Part shown: positions 1-5,279 of the stretch, piece after piece
Layout: every line of letters starts with the position of its first letter
Numbering within the stretch: the stretch's first letter is position 1
Assembly: GCA_017439615.1 (NCBI GenBank)
Contig: JAFSIU010000134.1
Coordinates: 1 to 5,814, forward strand
Direction of reading: 5' to 3'
From: Bacillota bacterium
GTDB lineage: Bacteria; Bacillota; Dehalobacteriia; UBA4068
Length of the DNA stretch: 5,814 bases
The notes under the pieces: generated by a model
Databases searched by the model: none
What the model was told of the DNA's origin: nothing
What the model saw: the letters and a program-made list of their open reading frames with translations, nothing else
Translations under genes and position numbers: made by a program

Positions 1-1662
1 ATTGATGTAGACAATTTGCCGCTTGACGACAAAAAGACCTTCGATATGCTGCAGGAGGGCGAAACAATTGCCGTTTTTCAGCTTGAAAGTGAAGGTATGC
101 GCAATTTGATGAAGCGCCTTTGTCCCGACTGCATTGAGGATATTATTGCGCTTGTTGCAATGTATCGCCCCGGTCCTTTGGAAGGCGGTATGGTCGATGA
201 CTATATCAACCGCAAGCATGGCAGAGAAGAGCCTGATTATATGCATCCGCGTTTGGAGAATGTGCTGAAGGAAACCTATGGTGTTATTCTTTATCAGGAA
301 CAGGTAATGCAGTGCACATCTGCTTTGGCAGGCTTTTCTCTCGGTCAGGCAGACCTTTTGCGTCGTGCAATGGGTAAGAAAAAGCTTGAGATCATTCTGA
401 AGGAACGCGCGCACTTTGTTGAAGGCGCGGTCGCCAATGGTGTTGACGGAGAGCAGGCAGGCCATATCTTCGACCTTATCGAGAAATTTGCCGGCTATGG
501 CTTCAACAAGTCCCATTCAGCAGCCTATGCCATTGTTACCTATCAGACGGCCTATCTGAAGGCAAATTATCCCGCAGAGTTTCTGGCTGCAACCCTGACC
601 TCTGTGGTCAATAACCCTGATAAAGTGCCTGTTTTCCTTGATGAATGCGGCAAGCTGGATATTCCTATTCTGCCTCCCGATATCAATGAAAGCGAGCGAC
701 AGTTCTCGGTTTATGACGGTGCTATCCGCTTCGGTCTTGCTGCGGTCAAAAATGTCGGCAGGGATATTGTTGATGAGCTGATTGCAGAAAGAGAGCAAAA
801 TGGCCCATATTCTTCTTTGACAGATCTTTGCACTCGTTTGCAGGTCAATCGCAAAATGCTCGAAAGTCTTATAAAATGCGGTGCTTTGGATTGCTTCGGT
901 GTCAAACGCTCACAGATGCTCGCTGTGGTAGATAAGGCTCTCGAATTGGCAAAGAAAGTCAATGCTGACAAGAATTCTGCCCAGATGTCGCTTTTTGATT
1001 TTGGTATGAGCGATGATATTATGAACGCTCAGTCTCTGGAATTCCCCGATATCAAGGAATTCTCTGAAGCGGAGCTTCTGGCAATGGAAAAGGAAATGAT
1101 CGGTTTCTATGTCAGCGGTCATCCCTTGGATTGCTATGAAAAGGTCTTTACCCGCAAGATAAGCCATACTATCACAGATGCTCTGCAGCTTGAAGACAAA
1201 ACTGCTGTAATCTTAGCAGGCGCTGTCAACGATTACAGAAGCCTTTTGACCAAGAATGGTGAGAGTATGGCAGCCTTCACTCTGGAGGATAAAGAAGGCT
1301 CAATTCGTTGTGTTGCTTTCCCAAAAACCTATGCAAAGATCCATTCTTATCTTTATAGCGGCAATATAATACTGCTTTCCGGCAAGATATCCTTGCGAGA
1401 TGCCTCACCACAGCTTGTTATCGACGATGCCAATATTGTCGGTACACTTTATCTGCGTCTGCCCGATTCCGAAGACACAGCCTTCATTGATCGTGTCAAA
1501 GCAATGCTTGCTCCCAATGTGGGTTCGATGAAGGTTTCTTTCTATTATAATAATCTCAAACAATATCACGAGCCGGAAGGCTTGGGAGGGGTATATCCTG
1601 ACAAGGTATTGATGCGGGAATTAAGGGAGTTGCTGGGAGATGCCAATGTGGTCTTAAAATAG
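1..1662 (+). CDS. dnaE: DNA polymerase III subunit alpha, C-terminal part (5' end outside window)
   Basis: Catalytic subunit of the replicative DNA polymerase III (C-family). The frame is open from base 1, so the gene enters from the left; the visible 553 residues are about half of a usual DnaE of roughly 1,100-1,200. Visible DnaE landmarks in order, numbered from the first visible residue: FQLESEGMR (about 26), RPGPLEGG (about 56), GVILYQEQVM (about 94), RRAMGKKK (about 121), GYGFNKSHSAAYA (about 165) and LPPDIN (about 224), all finger-region signatures. A helix-hairpin-helix-like stretch follows (FGLAAVKNVG, about 244). QMSLFDF at bases 982-1002 resembles a beta-clamp binding motif. An OB-fold region lies at about residues 400-480. 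The N-terminal PHP domain and catalytic aspartates are upstream and not visible. It ends in TAG with no terminator before the next promoter, so readthrough is possible. Identification is secure from the motif series. Confidence 0.97.
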   Translation: MDVDNLPLDDKKTFDMLQEGETIAVFQLESEGMRNLMKRLCPDCIEDIIALVAMYRPGPLEGGMVDDYINRKHGREEPDYMHPRLENVLKETYGVILYQEQVMQCTSALAGFSLGQADLLRRAMGKKKLEIILKERAHFVEGAVANGVDGEQAGHIFDLIEKFAGYGFNKSHSAAYAIVTYQTAYLKANYPAEFLAATLTSVVNNPDKVPVFLDECGKLDIPILPPDINESERQFSVYDGAIRFGLAAVKNVGRDIVDELIAEREQNGPYSSLTDLCTRLQVNRKMLESLIKCGALDCFGVKRSQMLAVVDKALELAKKVNADKNSAQMSLFDFGMSDDIMNAQSLEFPDIKEFSEAELLAMEKEMIGFYVSGHPLDCYEKVFTRKISHTITDALQLEDKTAVILAGAVNDYRSLLTKNGESMAAFTLEDKEGSIRCVAFPKTYAKIHSYLYSGNIILLSGKISLRDASPQLVIDDANIVGTLYLRLPDSEDTAFIDRVKAMLAPNVGSMKVSFYYNNLKQYHEPEGLGGVYPDKVLMRELRELLGDANVVLK

Positions 1663-1663
1663 C

Positions 1664-1691
1664 TTTACAATTCACAACTTTGTGATATAAT
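1664..1691 (+). promoter_or_regulatory. Sigma-A promoter with extended -10, for the DUF1858 gene
   Basis: A TTTACA -35 (1664-1669) and a perfect TATAAT -10 (1686-1691) are separated by 16 bp. TG at 1683-1684, one base before the -10, makes an extended -10 element. It begins two bases after the dnaE stop codon and predicts a start near 1698 and a leader of about 30 nt. This lets the small gene be expressed apart from dnaE. Confidence 0.7.
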
Positions 1692-1711
1692 TGTAATATA
1701 GACAAACTCAT

Positions 1712-1720
1712 AAAGGAGGT
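1712..1720 (+). promoter_or_regulatory. Strong ribosome binding site that fixes the DUF1858 start
   Basis: AAAGGAGGT is close to a perfect anti-16S match. It lies 7 nt before ATG 1728 but only 1 nt before the in-frame TTG at 1722, so ATG 1728 is the likely start. Confidence 0.8.
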
Positions 1721-1727
1721 TTTGAAA

Positions 1728-1928
1728 ATGGATAAAATTACCAGAGATATGGGAATTATGGAACTTGTCGAGACATATCCTCAGACTGCCAGAGTTCTTA
1801 TGCAGTTCGGTATGGGCTGCCTCGGCTGCGCTGCTTCTCATTTTGAAAATATCGAGCAGGGTGCAAAAGCACACGGCATGGATGTTGACAAATTGATGGA
1901 AGCTCTCAACGCTGCAGTTGAAGACTAA
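1728..1928 (+). CDS. DUF1858 / hybrid-cluster-protein-associated redox-disulfide domain protein
   Basis: Small cytoplasmic protein of 66 residues, the usual size for this family, with no signal peptide or membrane segment. It opens with the typical MDKITRDMGI-MELVETYP pattern and carries the diagnostic GMGCLGCAAS motif with a CxxC pair at Cys31 and Cys34. It ends in a helical segment (HGMDVDKLMEALN). The family is often encoded near hybrid cluster protein (Hcp) or sulfur and nitrogen redox genes and is thought to use the CxxC as a redox or metal-binding pair; its exact role is not established. No hcp gene is in the window. The gene has its own promoter and a strong terminator, so it appears monocistronic. 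It was convergent with the YeeE/YedE remnant at 2004-2225, a family tied to sulfur or selenium transport, which may hint at a related role. Family call firm, function open. Confidence 0.9.
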   Translation: MDKITRDMGIMELVETYPQTARVLMQFGMGCLGCAASHFENIEQGAKAHGMDVDKLMEALNAAVED

Positions 1929-1933
1929 TTTAA

Positions 1934-1978
1934 AAATAAAAAATAGCCGCACTTCATAAGTGCGGCTATTTTTTATTT
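1934..1978. terminator. Strong bidirectional intrinsic terminator
   Basis: The core arms TAGCCGCACTT (1944-1954) and AAGTGCGGCTA (1958-1968) pair perfectly around the loop CAT. Outer A and T tracts (1934-1943 and 1969-1978) extend the stem to about 21 bp. T-runs follow the stem on both strands, so it can end the DUF1858 transcript and also minus-strand transcripts arriving from the YeeE/YedE remnant, whose stop is at 2004-2006. Confidence 0.92.
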
Positions 1979-2003
1979 CTAAAACATTTAATTAAAATTG
2001 AGT

Positions 2004-2225
2004 CTAAAGTATCAGCGAATTGAAGTAGCTTGCAAGATATTTGTCAAAAATAATGACAGCGGCATAAAAACCAAGCAGAAAGCAAAGTGCGCTCAGGTTT
2101 CCACTTGCTGCCATAACATGCTGACGCATAGGACAGCCATTGGCAAGTGTCGAGAACAAACCGATAATAAAGGCGGCAACAATGAAGAATATTGCTTCAA
2201 TGACTATTACAAACGCTTTCAATAT
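2004..2225 (-). pseudogene. 3' remnant of a YeeE/YedE-family membrane transporter gene
   Basis: The minus-strand frame ending in TAG at 2004-2006 encodes a hydrophobic stretch with TLANGCPMRQHVMAASGN (the NGCPMRQ codons are 2121-2141). This resembles the GGCPLRQLILAGEGN signature of YeeE/YedE transporters, a family implicated in thiosulfate or selenium uptake. A second hydrophobic segment follows (LCFLLGFYAAVIIF), then a short tail. Only about 70 residues are recognisable, against about 170-400 in intact relatives. The upstream part, which should hold more membrane helices, is missing: right of about 2200-2230 this strand is opposite a TetR-like coding fragment. No promoter or Shine-Dalgarno site precedes it, though it keeps a terminator at 1934-1978. 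I read it as a gene that lost its 5' portion. The right boundary is approximate, and the exact subfamily is uncertain. Confidence 0.65.
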
Positions 2226-2471
2226 GAAAACTCCAAACGTATGATGAAGGCCTATTATGGGGAAGAAAAATATGATGCTGCGATGGATCATATGGTATTG
2301 GTTTTTATCGAAGGACTTTGCACTTCAACCATCAATTGGCTCAAAAGCGGCTACACTTCTGCTACTATTGAGGAAAAAGCAGTGCTTTGCAGCAAATTTC
2401 TTACCCCTGAAATCAGATATCTTATCGAACATCCCATTCCTGAGATTTCAATCGGTAATTTCAATAAATAA
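2196..2471 (+). pseudogene. 3' remnant of a TetR/AcrR-type transcriptional regulator gene
   Basis: The plus-strand frame ending in TAA at 2469-2471 encodes about 90 residues that look like the C-terminal ligand-binding domain of a TetR-family regulator. Helical segments FNDYYKRFQYENSKRM and DHMVLVFIEGLCTSTINWLK (about 2277-2340) are followed by a helix rich in charged residues (ATIEEKAVLCSKFL). The pattern FxxGLxxxxxxWLxxG near the end is common in TetR C-terminal domains. The N-terminal helix-turn-helix is absent. Upstream, the same frame runs through sequence that is YeeE/YedE coding on the other strand and gives low-quality protein (basic and Cys-rich, no domain). The only available start, TTG at 1998, has no ribosome site. 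A terminator immediately follows the stop. I infer a truncated, non-functional regulator; the TetR call rests on helix pattern only and is moderate. Confidence 0.55.
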
Positions 2472-2509
2472 AAAGAACTCACTTGGCAAGGTGAGTTCTT
2501 TATTGTTTT
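2472..2509 (+). terminator. Intrinsic terminator after the TetR-like remnant
   Basis: AAAGAACTCACTT (2472-2484) pairs with 2489-2501 around the loop GGCA. The 13 bp stem contains one T-G wobble. A T-rich tail follows (TTTATTGTTTT). It starts at the last base of the preceding stop codon region and shields the next promoter, whose -35 lies in its tail. A matching A-rich left flank could give weak activity on the other strand. Confidence 0.85.
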
Positions 2510-2531
2510 ACAATCTGTTTTGCTTTATAAT
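2503..2531 (+). promoter_or_regulatory. Probable sigma-A promoter for the alkylation-repair operon
   Basis: TTGTTT (2503-2508) and a perfect TATAAT (2526-2531) are separated by 17 bp, about 20 bases before the coding start. The -35 is imperfect and overlaps the tail of the upstream terminator. TTTACA at 2507-2512 looks better as a -35 but would leave a 13 bp spacer, which is too short. Confidence 0.6.
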
Positions 2532-2552
2532 CAAAACAGAGGAGTTGGTGCT

Positions 2553-3248
2553 ATGTTTGATTATGATGCTTTGCGGCAAGAGCTTACAGCTAATGCTGAA
2601 GCGGGGTACAAGTCTTTCAATGATTCGCTTGTGCCTGATATCGGTTTGAGCTATGGCATCAGATTGCCGAAATTGCGTACAATGGCGAAGCTGATCCTTA
2701 CATCTGATTGGCAGTCATTTTTGAAGCAGTTTTTTGAGCTTTCTTCGCATAGTCATGAGGAGAAATTGATTTGCGGCTTTGTCATTGCAGGAGCAAAAGT
2801 CGATTTCGCTGAGAAATGGCAGATGGTAAAGCAGTTCGTATCTTATATAGATAATTGGGCGGTGTGCGACAGCTTTTGTGCAGCACTGAAGCAGGTGAAA
2901 AAGAATCTGCCCTTTGTTTATTCCGAATTACAGGCATATATATTCAGCGAATCACAATTCGAACGGCGTTTTGCGGTTTGTATTCTGATGAATTATTTTC
3001 TTTTGCCGGAATATATAAATGAAGTGCTGGGAATCTTTGCCGAAATGAACAGTGATGGTTATTATTGTGCTATGGGCATAGCATGGGCATTGTCCGTTTG
3101 CTATGTCAAATTCCCGCAAAAAACGGAAGCCTTGCTGCAAAAGCAGGAATTGCCGCCTTTTGTGCAGAATAAATCAATACAGAAAATCCGTGAATCTCTC
3201 CGTGTGTCAACGGAGGACAAGCAGCTTTTGCTGGAATATAAGATATAA
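2553..3248 (+). CDS. DNA alkylation repair protein, AlkD family (HEAT-like repeat DNA glycosylase)
   Basis: Cytoplasmic 231-residue protein of the AlkD family, all-helical HEAT-like repeat glycosylases that excise alkylated purines such as 3-methyladenine and 7-methylguanine. Family signatures: YKSFNDSLVP near residue 19, YGIRLPKLRTMAK near 34, DNWAVCDSF near 100, ERRFAVCILMNYFL near 137 and FVQNKSIQKIRES near 203. The characterised Bacillus cereus AlkD uses Trp109, Asp113, Arg148 and Trp187. Here Trp102, Asp106, Arg138 or Arg139 and Trp179 sit in the same order with nearly the same spacing, so the active site looks intact. ATG 2553 is chosen because AGAGGAG (2538-2544) lies 8 nt upstream; the TTG at 2520 overlaps the promoter. 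It is first in a two-gene operon, its stop codon overlapping the next gene's ribosome site. Substrate range within this family cannot be read from sequence. Confidence 0.9.
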   Translation: MFDYDALRQELTANAEAGYKSFNDSLVPDIGLSYGIRLPKLRTMAKLILTSDWQSFLKQFFELSSHSHEEKLICGFVIAGAKVDFAEKWQMVKQFVSYIDNWAVCDSFCAALKQVKKNLPFVYSELQAYIFSESQFERRFAVCILMNYFLLPEYINEVLGIFAEMNSDGYYCAMGIAWALSVCYVKFPQKTEALLQKQELPPFVQNKSIQKIRESLRVSTEDKQLLLEYKI

Positions 3249-3259
3249 GGAGGATAACT

Positions 3260-3778
3260 ATGAAATACGAAGCTTTTGAATTGGAGAAAAAGGGGATTAT
3301 GGAAGCAGCGCGCGCTATGGCGGATGCTGCCCGCACCGCACCCAAAGCACGCGGATTGGACAAGATTGAATTCTGTCTTTTGGATGGTGAAGAAAAAGCT
3401 GCCCTGACTGCAAAAATGCGTGAAATGTCAGAGATAAAAGGCTGGAAATTCTTCCTGCGTGATGCAAACTGTGTTGATGCAGCGCAGGCTATTTTTCTGA
3501 TAGGTGTCAAAAATACTCCTTGCGGACTTTCCGGCTGTGGTCTTTGCGGTGCTGCAAGCTGCGAGGAAAACCCTGCTCCTTGTACCTTCAATATCACAGA
3601 TCTCGGTATAGCTGTCGGCAGTGCTGTTTCTGTGGCAATGGATAGAAGAATTGATAACAGAGTCCTTTATTCAGCAGGTCTTGCTGCTGCGGAAATGCAG
3701 CTTCTCGGTGCGGATGTTGAACTGATTTATGGAATACCCCTTGCTGCCAGCGGAAAAAATATTTTCTTTGACCGTTGA
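3260..3778 (+). CDS. DUF2148 (ferredoxin-domain) protein
   Basis: 172-residue soluble protein of the DUF2148 family, common in anaerobes, of unknown function and predicted to bind an iron-sulfur cluster. It begins YEAFELEKKGIMEAARAMADAARTAPKARG, the usual helical opening with a conserved TAPKARG-like turn. The cysteine cluster is GVKNTPCGLSGCGLCGAASCEENPAPC with Cys88, 93, 96, 101 and 108. A helical C-terminal half follows (DLGIAVGSAVSVAMDRRIDNRV), and the last segment (YGIPLAASGKNIFFDR) is also family-typical. The start is ATG 3260; the ribosome site AAGGAGG begins in the TAA stop of the repair gene, only 11 nt separate the two genes, and coupled translation is likely. Why a DNA glycosylase is paired with a putative iron-sulfur protein is not evident. 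An AT-rich hairpin follows at 3808-3855. Family call strong, function unknown. Confidence 0.9.
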   Translation: MKYEAFELEKKGIMEAARAMADAARTAPKARGLDKIEFCLLDGEEKAALTAKMREMSEIKGWKFFLRDANCVDAAQAIFLIGVKNTPCGLSGCGLCGAASCEENPAPCTFNITDLGIAVGSAVSVAMDRRIDNRVLYSAGLAAAEMQLLGADVELIYGIPLAASGKNIFFDR

Positions 3779-3807
3779 TTTAATATCAGACAGCATGGAT
3801 CAAAAAT

Positions 3808-3856
3808 AAAAGAAATGATGATAAAACAATTGAATCGTTTTTTGTCATTTCTTTTT
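3808..3856 (+). terminator. AT-rich hairpin, probable terminator of the repair operon
   Basis: AAAAGAAATGA (3808-3818) pairs perfectly with TCATTTCTTTT (3845-3855). Inside it, two T-G pairs and one A-T pair, a one-base bulge, then AAAAC with GTTTT continue the stem around a nine-base loop. The right arm ends in a run of T (3852-3856). The stem is poor in GC, so strength is uncertain, but it is the only terminator-like structure between the DUF2148 gene and the next promoter. Confidence 0.6.
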
Positions 3857-3885
3857 AATTTGTCGCAGAAATTAACTTTTTTCTA

Positions 3886-3914
3886 TTGACAAATGTGCAT
3901 ATGCACATTATAAT
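3886..3914 (+). promoter_or_regulatory. Consensus sigma-A promoter of the DUF134-mrp-nifX-like operon
   Basis: Perfect TTGACA (3886-3891) and perfect TATAAT (3909-3914) with the ideal 17 bp spacer; start predicted near 3921. Almost the whole spacer is a palindrome (3892-3909). A promoter this strong with an operator between its boxes points to repression: high output once derepressed. Confidence 0.92.
3892..3909. promoter_or_regulatory. Operator palindrome O1, inside the promoter spacer
   Basis: AATGTGCATATGCACATT is a perfect 18 bp inverted repeat filling the gap between the -35 and -10 boxes. It shares the 14 bp core TGTGCATATGCACA with a second copy 38 bp downstream (centre to centre). 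A dimeric protein bound here would block RNA polymerase. The likeliest binder is the helix-turn-helix protein encoded just downstream; that link is inference. Confidence 0.8.
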
Positions 3915-3926
3915 TAAGGACAGTTG

Positions 3927-3950
3927 GATTTTGTGCATATGCACAAAATC
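3927..3950. promoter_or_regulatory. Operator palindrome O2, in the 5' leader
   Basis: Perfect 24 bp inverted repeat with core TGTGCATATGCACA (3932-3945) flanked by GATTT on the left and AAATC on the right. It spans about +7 to +30 of the predicted transcript. The flanks differ from O1, so the shared core is probably what is recognised. As RNA it could also fold into a hairpin just before the ribosome site, so an effect on translation is possible but second choice. Confidence 0.78.
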
Positions 3951-3963
3951 GCGAGAATATGAC

Positions 3964-3972
3964 AGGCGGTGA
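3964..3972 (+). promoter_or_regulatory. Ribosome binding site that selects ATG 3977
   Basis: AGGCGGTGA differs from the ideal AGGAGGTGA at one base and lies 4 nt before ATG 3977 (7 nt counted from GGCGG). The earlier in-frame ATG at 3959 lies upstream of this site, with no comparable site of its own, and would add six residues not usual for the family. Confidence 0.65.
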
Positions 3973-3976
3973 CCTA

Positions 3977-4309
3977 ATGGCAAGACAAACCAAGATTCGC
4001 AGAGTATGTGTCAACCCCAACAGCCGTATCTTTATCCCGCAGGAAGGCCGTGGATTCATTGATATGTCTTTGGAGGAGCTTGAAGCAATCAGGCTTTGCG
4101 ATATGGAGGAGCTTGGTCAGGATGAGGCCGCACAGAGAATGGGCGTTTCCCGCGGAACCTTTCAGCGTATACTTTATTCCGCAAGAAAGACTACTGCCAC
4201 AGCATTGTGCAATTCTTTGGTAATACTCATTCGCGGCGGCAATTATGAAAATCCCGAGAGCGATTGTCCATGTCCATATGCCTGCACTACCTGCCCGCAA
4301 GAAAAATAA
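3977..4309 (+). CDS. DUF134-family helix-turn-helix protein, probable autoregulator
   Basis: 110-residue protein of the DUF134 family, predicted DNA-binding proteins. The start MARQTKIRRVCVNPNSRIFIP matches the family's basic opening followed by an RVCxxP-like turn. The segment MSLEELEAIRLCDMEELGQDEAAQRMGVSRGTFQRIL (about 30-66) holds a sigma-like helix-turn-helix, with DEAAQRMGVSRGTFQRIL as its core. The C-terminus carries CPCPYACTTC with Cys97, 99, 103 and 106, a plausible metal or Fe-S site, plus Cys11 near the start. It lies behind a consensus promoter with twin palindromes and leads an operon with an Mrp-type ATPase and a NifX-like protein. I infer that it represses its own operon and senses a metal, Fe-S cluster or redox state through its Cys cluster. 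Family membership is clear; DNA target and signal are not shown. Confidence 0.88.
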   Translation: MARQTKIRRVCVNPNSRIFIPQEGRGFIDMSLEELEAIRLCDMEELGQDEAAQRMGVSRGTFQRILYSARKTTATALCNSLVILIRGGNYENPESDCPCPYACTTCPQEK

Positions 4310-4338
4310 TAATTAATTTTGAAAAGGAGAAATGTAAA

Positions 4339-5217
4339 ATGACTGAAGAAAACAAAGTTCAGGAACAAAATCCCGAAACCTGCACTCACAACTGCTCTTC
4401 ATGCGGTTCTGCTTGTGCATCCCGTGATTCTTCCCAGCCTGCTCCCAAAGAAGCACTTCACAAACTCAGCACCGTCAGAAAGGTTATCGCTGTTGTTTCC
4501 GGTAAAGGCGGCGTCGGTAAATCTCTCGTTACTTCCATGATGACTGTTCAGAGTCATCGTCTTGGTCAGAGAGTTGCTGTTATGGATGCTGATATCACCG
4601 GTCCTTCCATCCCCAAATGCTTTGGTGTAGAAGATGGTGCAAGAGCTGTCGGTATGGGTCTCTTGCCCGCAAAGACTGACAGCGGCATTCAGCTTATGTC
4701 CACTAACCTTTTGCTCGAAGATAAAGAATCCGCAGTTATCTGGCGTGGTTCCGTTATCTCCGGTGTTGTCAAGCAGTTCTGGAGTGATGTTATCTGGACT
4801 GATGTAGATGCAATGTTCATCGATATGCCTCCGGGCACCGGCGATGTTCCTCTGACTGTTTATCAGGCTATTCCCGTTGATGGCATCATCATCGTTACCT
4901 CTCCTCAGGAACTCGTTTCCATGATCGTTGCCAAAGCTGTTAATATGGCAAAGAAAATGAATGTTCCGATCCTTGGTATCGTCGAAAATATGAGCTACAT
5001 CGAATGCCCCGATTGCGGCAAGCAGATGAAGGTTTTCGGCGAAAGCCATGTTGAAGAAGTTGCTGCAAAATATGATCTCAAGGTTCTCGGCCGCATCCCG
5101 CTCAATCCCGAGCTGGCAGCACTCTGCGATGCAGGTCGCATCGAAGATTTTGAAGGCGATTATCTTATCGATGCAGCAAAAGAAGTTGCAGCATTGCCCA
5201 TCAAAGAAAAGAAATAA
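4339..5217 (+). CDS. mrp: Mrp/NBP35-family P-loop ATPase (Fe-S cluster carrier type)
   Basis: 292-residue cytoplasmic ATPase of the Mrp/NBP35/ApbC group, which carry and deliver iron-sulfur clusters. The deviant Walker A GKGGVGKS is at residues 55-62; MDADITGPSIPK (about 82-93) and DMPPGTGD (162-169) are the other nucleotide-site motifs. ENMSYIECPDC has the conserved CxxC (Cys223, Cys226) that holds a bridging cluster at the dimer interface, and VFGES follows. The N-terminal extension has Cys15, 19, 22 and 26 (Cx3Cx2Cx3C), a cluster site like that of NBP35-type members but with different spacing. It lacks the DUF59 domain of longer Mrp proteins. ATG 4339 is chosen because AAGGAGA (4324-4330) lies 8 nt upstream; an in-frame ATG at 4264 lies inside the DUF134 gene. 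It follows that gene by 29 nt and is probably cotranscribed. In such clusters the partner is often the NifX-like protein that follows here. The client is unknown. Confidence 0.93.
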   Translation: MTEENKVQEQNPETCTHNCSSCGSACASRDSSQPAPKEALHKLSTVRKVIAVVSGKGGVGKSLVTSMMTVQSHRLGQRVAVMDADITGPSIPKCFGVEDGARAVGMGLLPAKTDSGIQLMSTNLLLEDKESAVIWRGSVISGVVKQFWSDVIWTDVDAMFIDMPPGTGDVPLTVYQAIPVDGIIIVTSPQELVSMIVAKAVNMAKKMNVPILGIVENMSYIECPDCGKQMKVFGESHVEEVAAKYDLKVLGRIPLNPELAALCDAGRIEDFEGDYLIDAAKEVAALPIKEKK

Positions 5218-5263
5218 TTCAATGTTGTTACTTAATATTATATAGACAGAATATATAAGCTTG

Positions 5264-5270
5264 AAAGGAG
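5264..5270 (+). promoter_or_regulatory. Ribosome binding site that decides the NifX-like start
   Basis: AAAGGAG lies 3 nt before ATG 5274 and 9 nt before ATG 5280. Both are in frame and differ by two residues (MKMKVAIP or MKVAIP). The spacing and the usual MKVAIP start of the family favour 5280. Confidence 0.65.
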
Positions 5271-5279
5271 ATTATGAAA

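Noticed and set aside
1998..2471. A 157-codon plus-strand open frame as one intact gene
   Set aside because: It starts at TTG with no ribosome site, its first 65 codons are antisense to a YeeE/YedE-like coding stretch and show no domain, and only the last part looks like a protein family.
3894..3945. Palindromes as CRP, FNR, LexA or NifA sites
   Set aside because: CRP and FNR half-sites (TGTGA-N6-TCACA, TTGAT-N4-ATCAA) and the Bacillota LexA box do not match. The NifA site is TGT-N10-ACA, while here the gap is 8. No sigma-54 promoter is seen.
4399..5049. A 216-codon minus-strand open frame
   Set aside because: It lies wholly antisense to the mrp gene, whose motifs are clear; the minus-strand translation shows no recognisable domain.
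5225..5258. Separate promoter or AT hairpin between mrp and the NifX-like gene
   Set aside because: TTGTTA and TATATA are 21 bp apart, and the TTATATA/TATATAA pairing is only 7 A-T pairs with no T-run, so neither is convincing.
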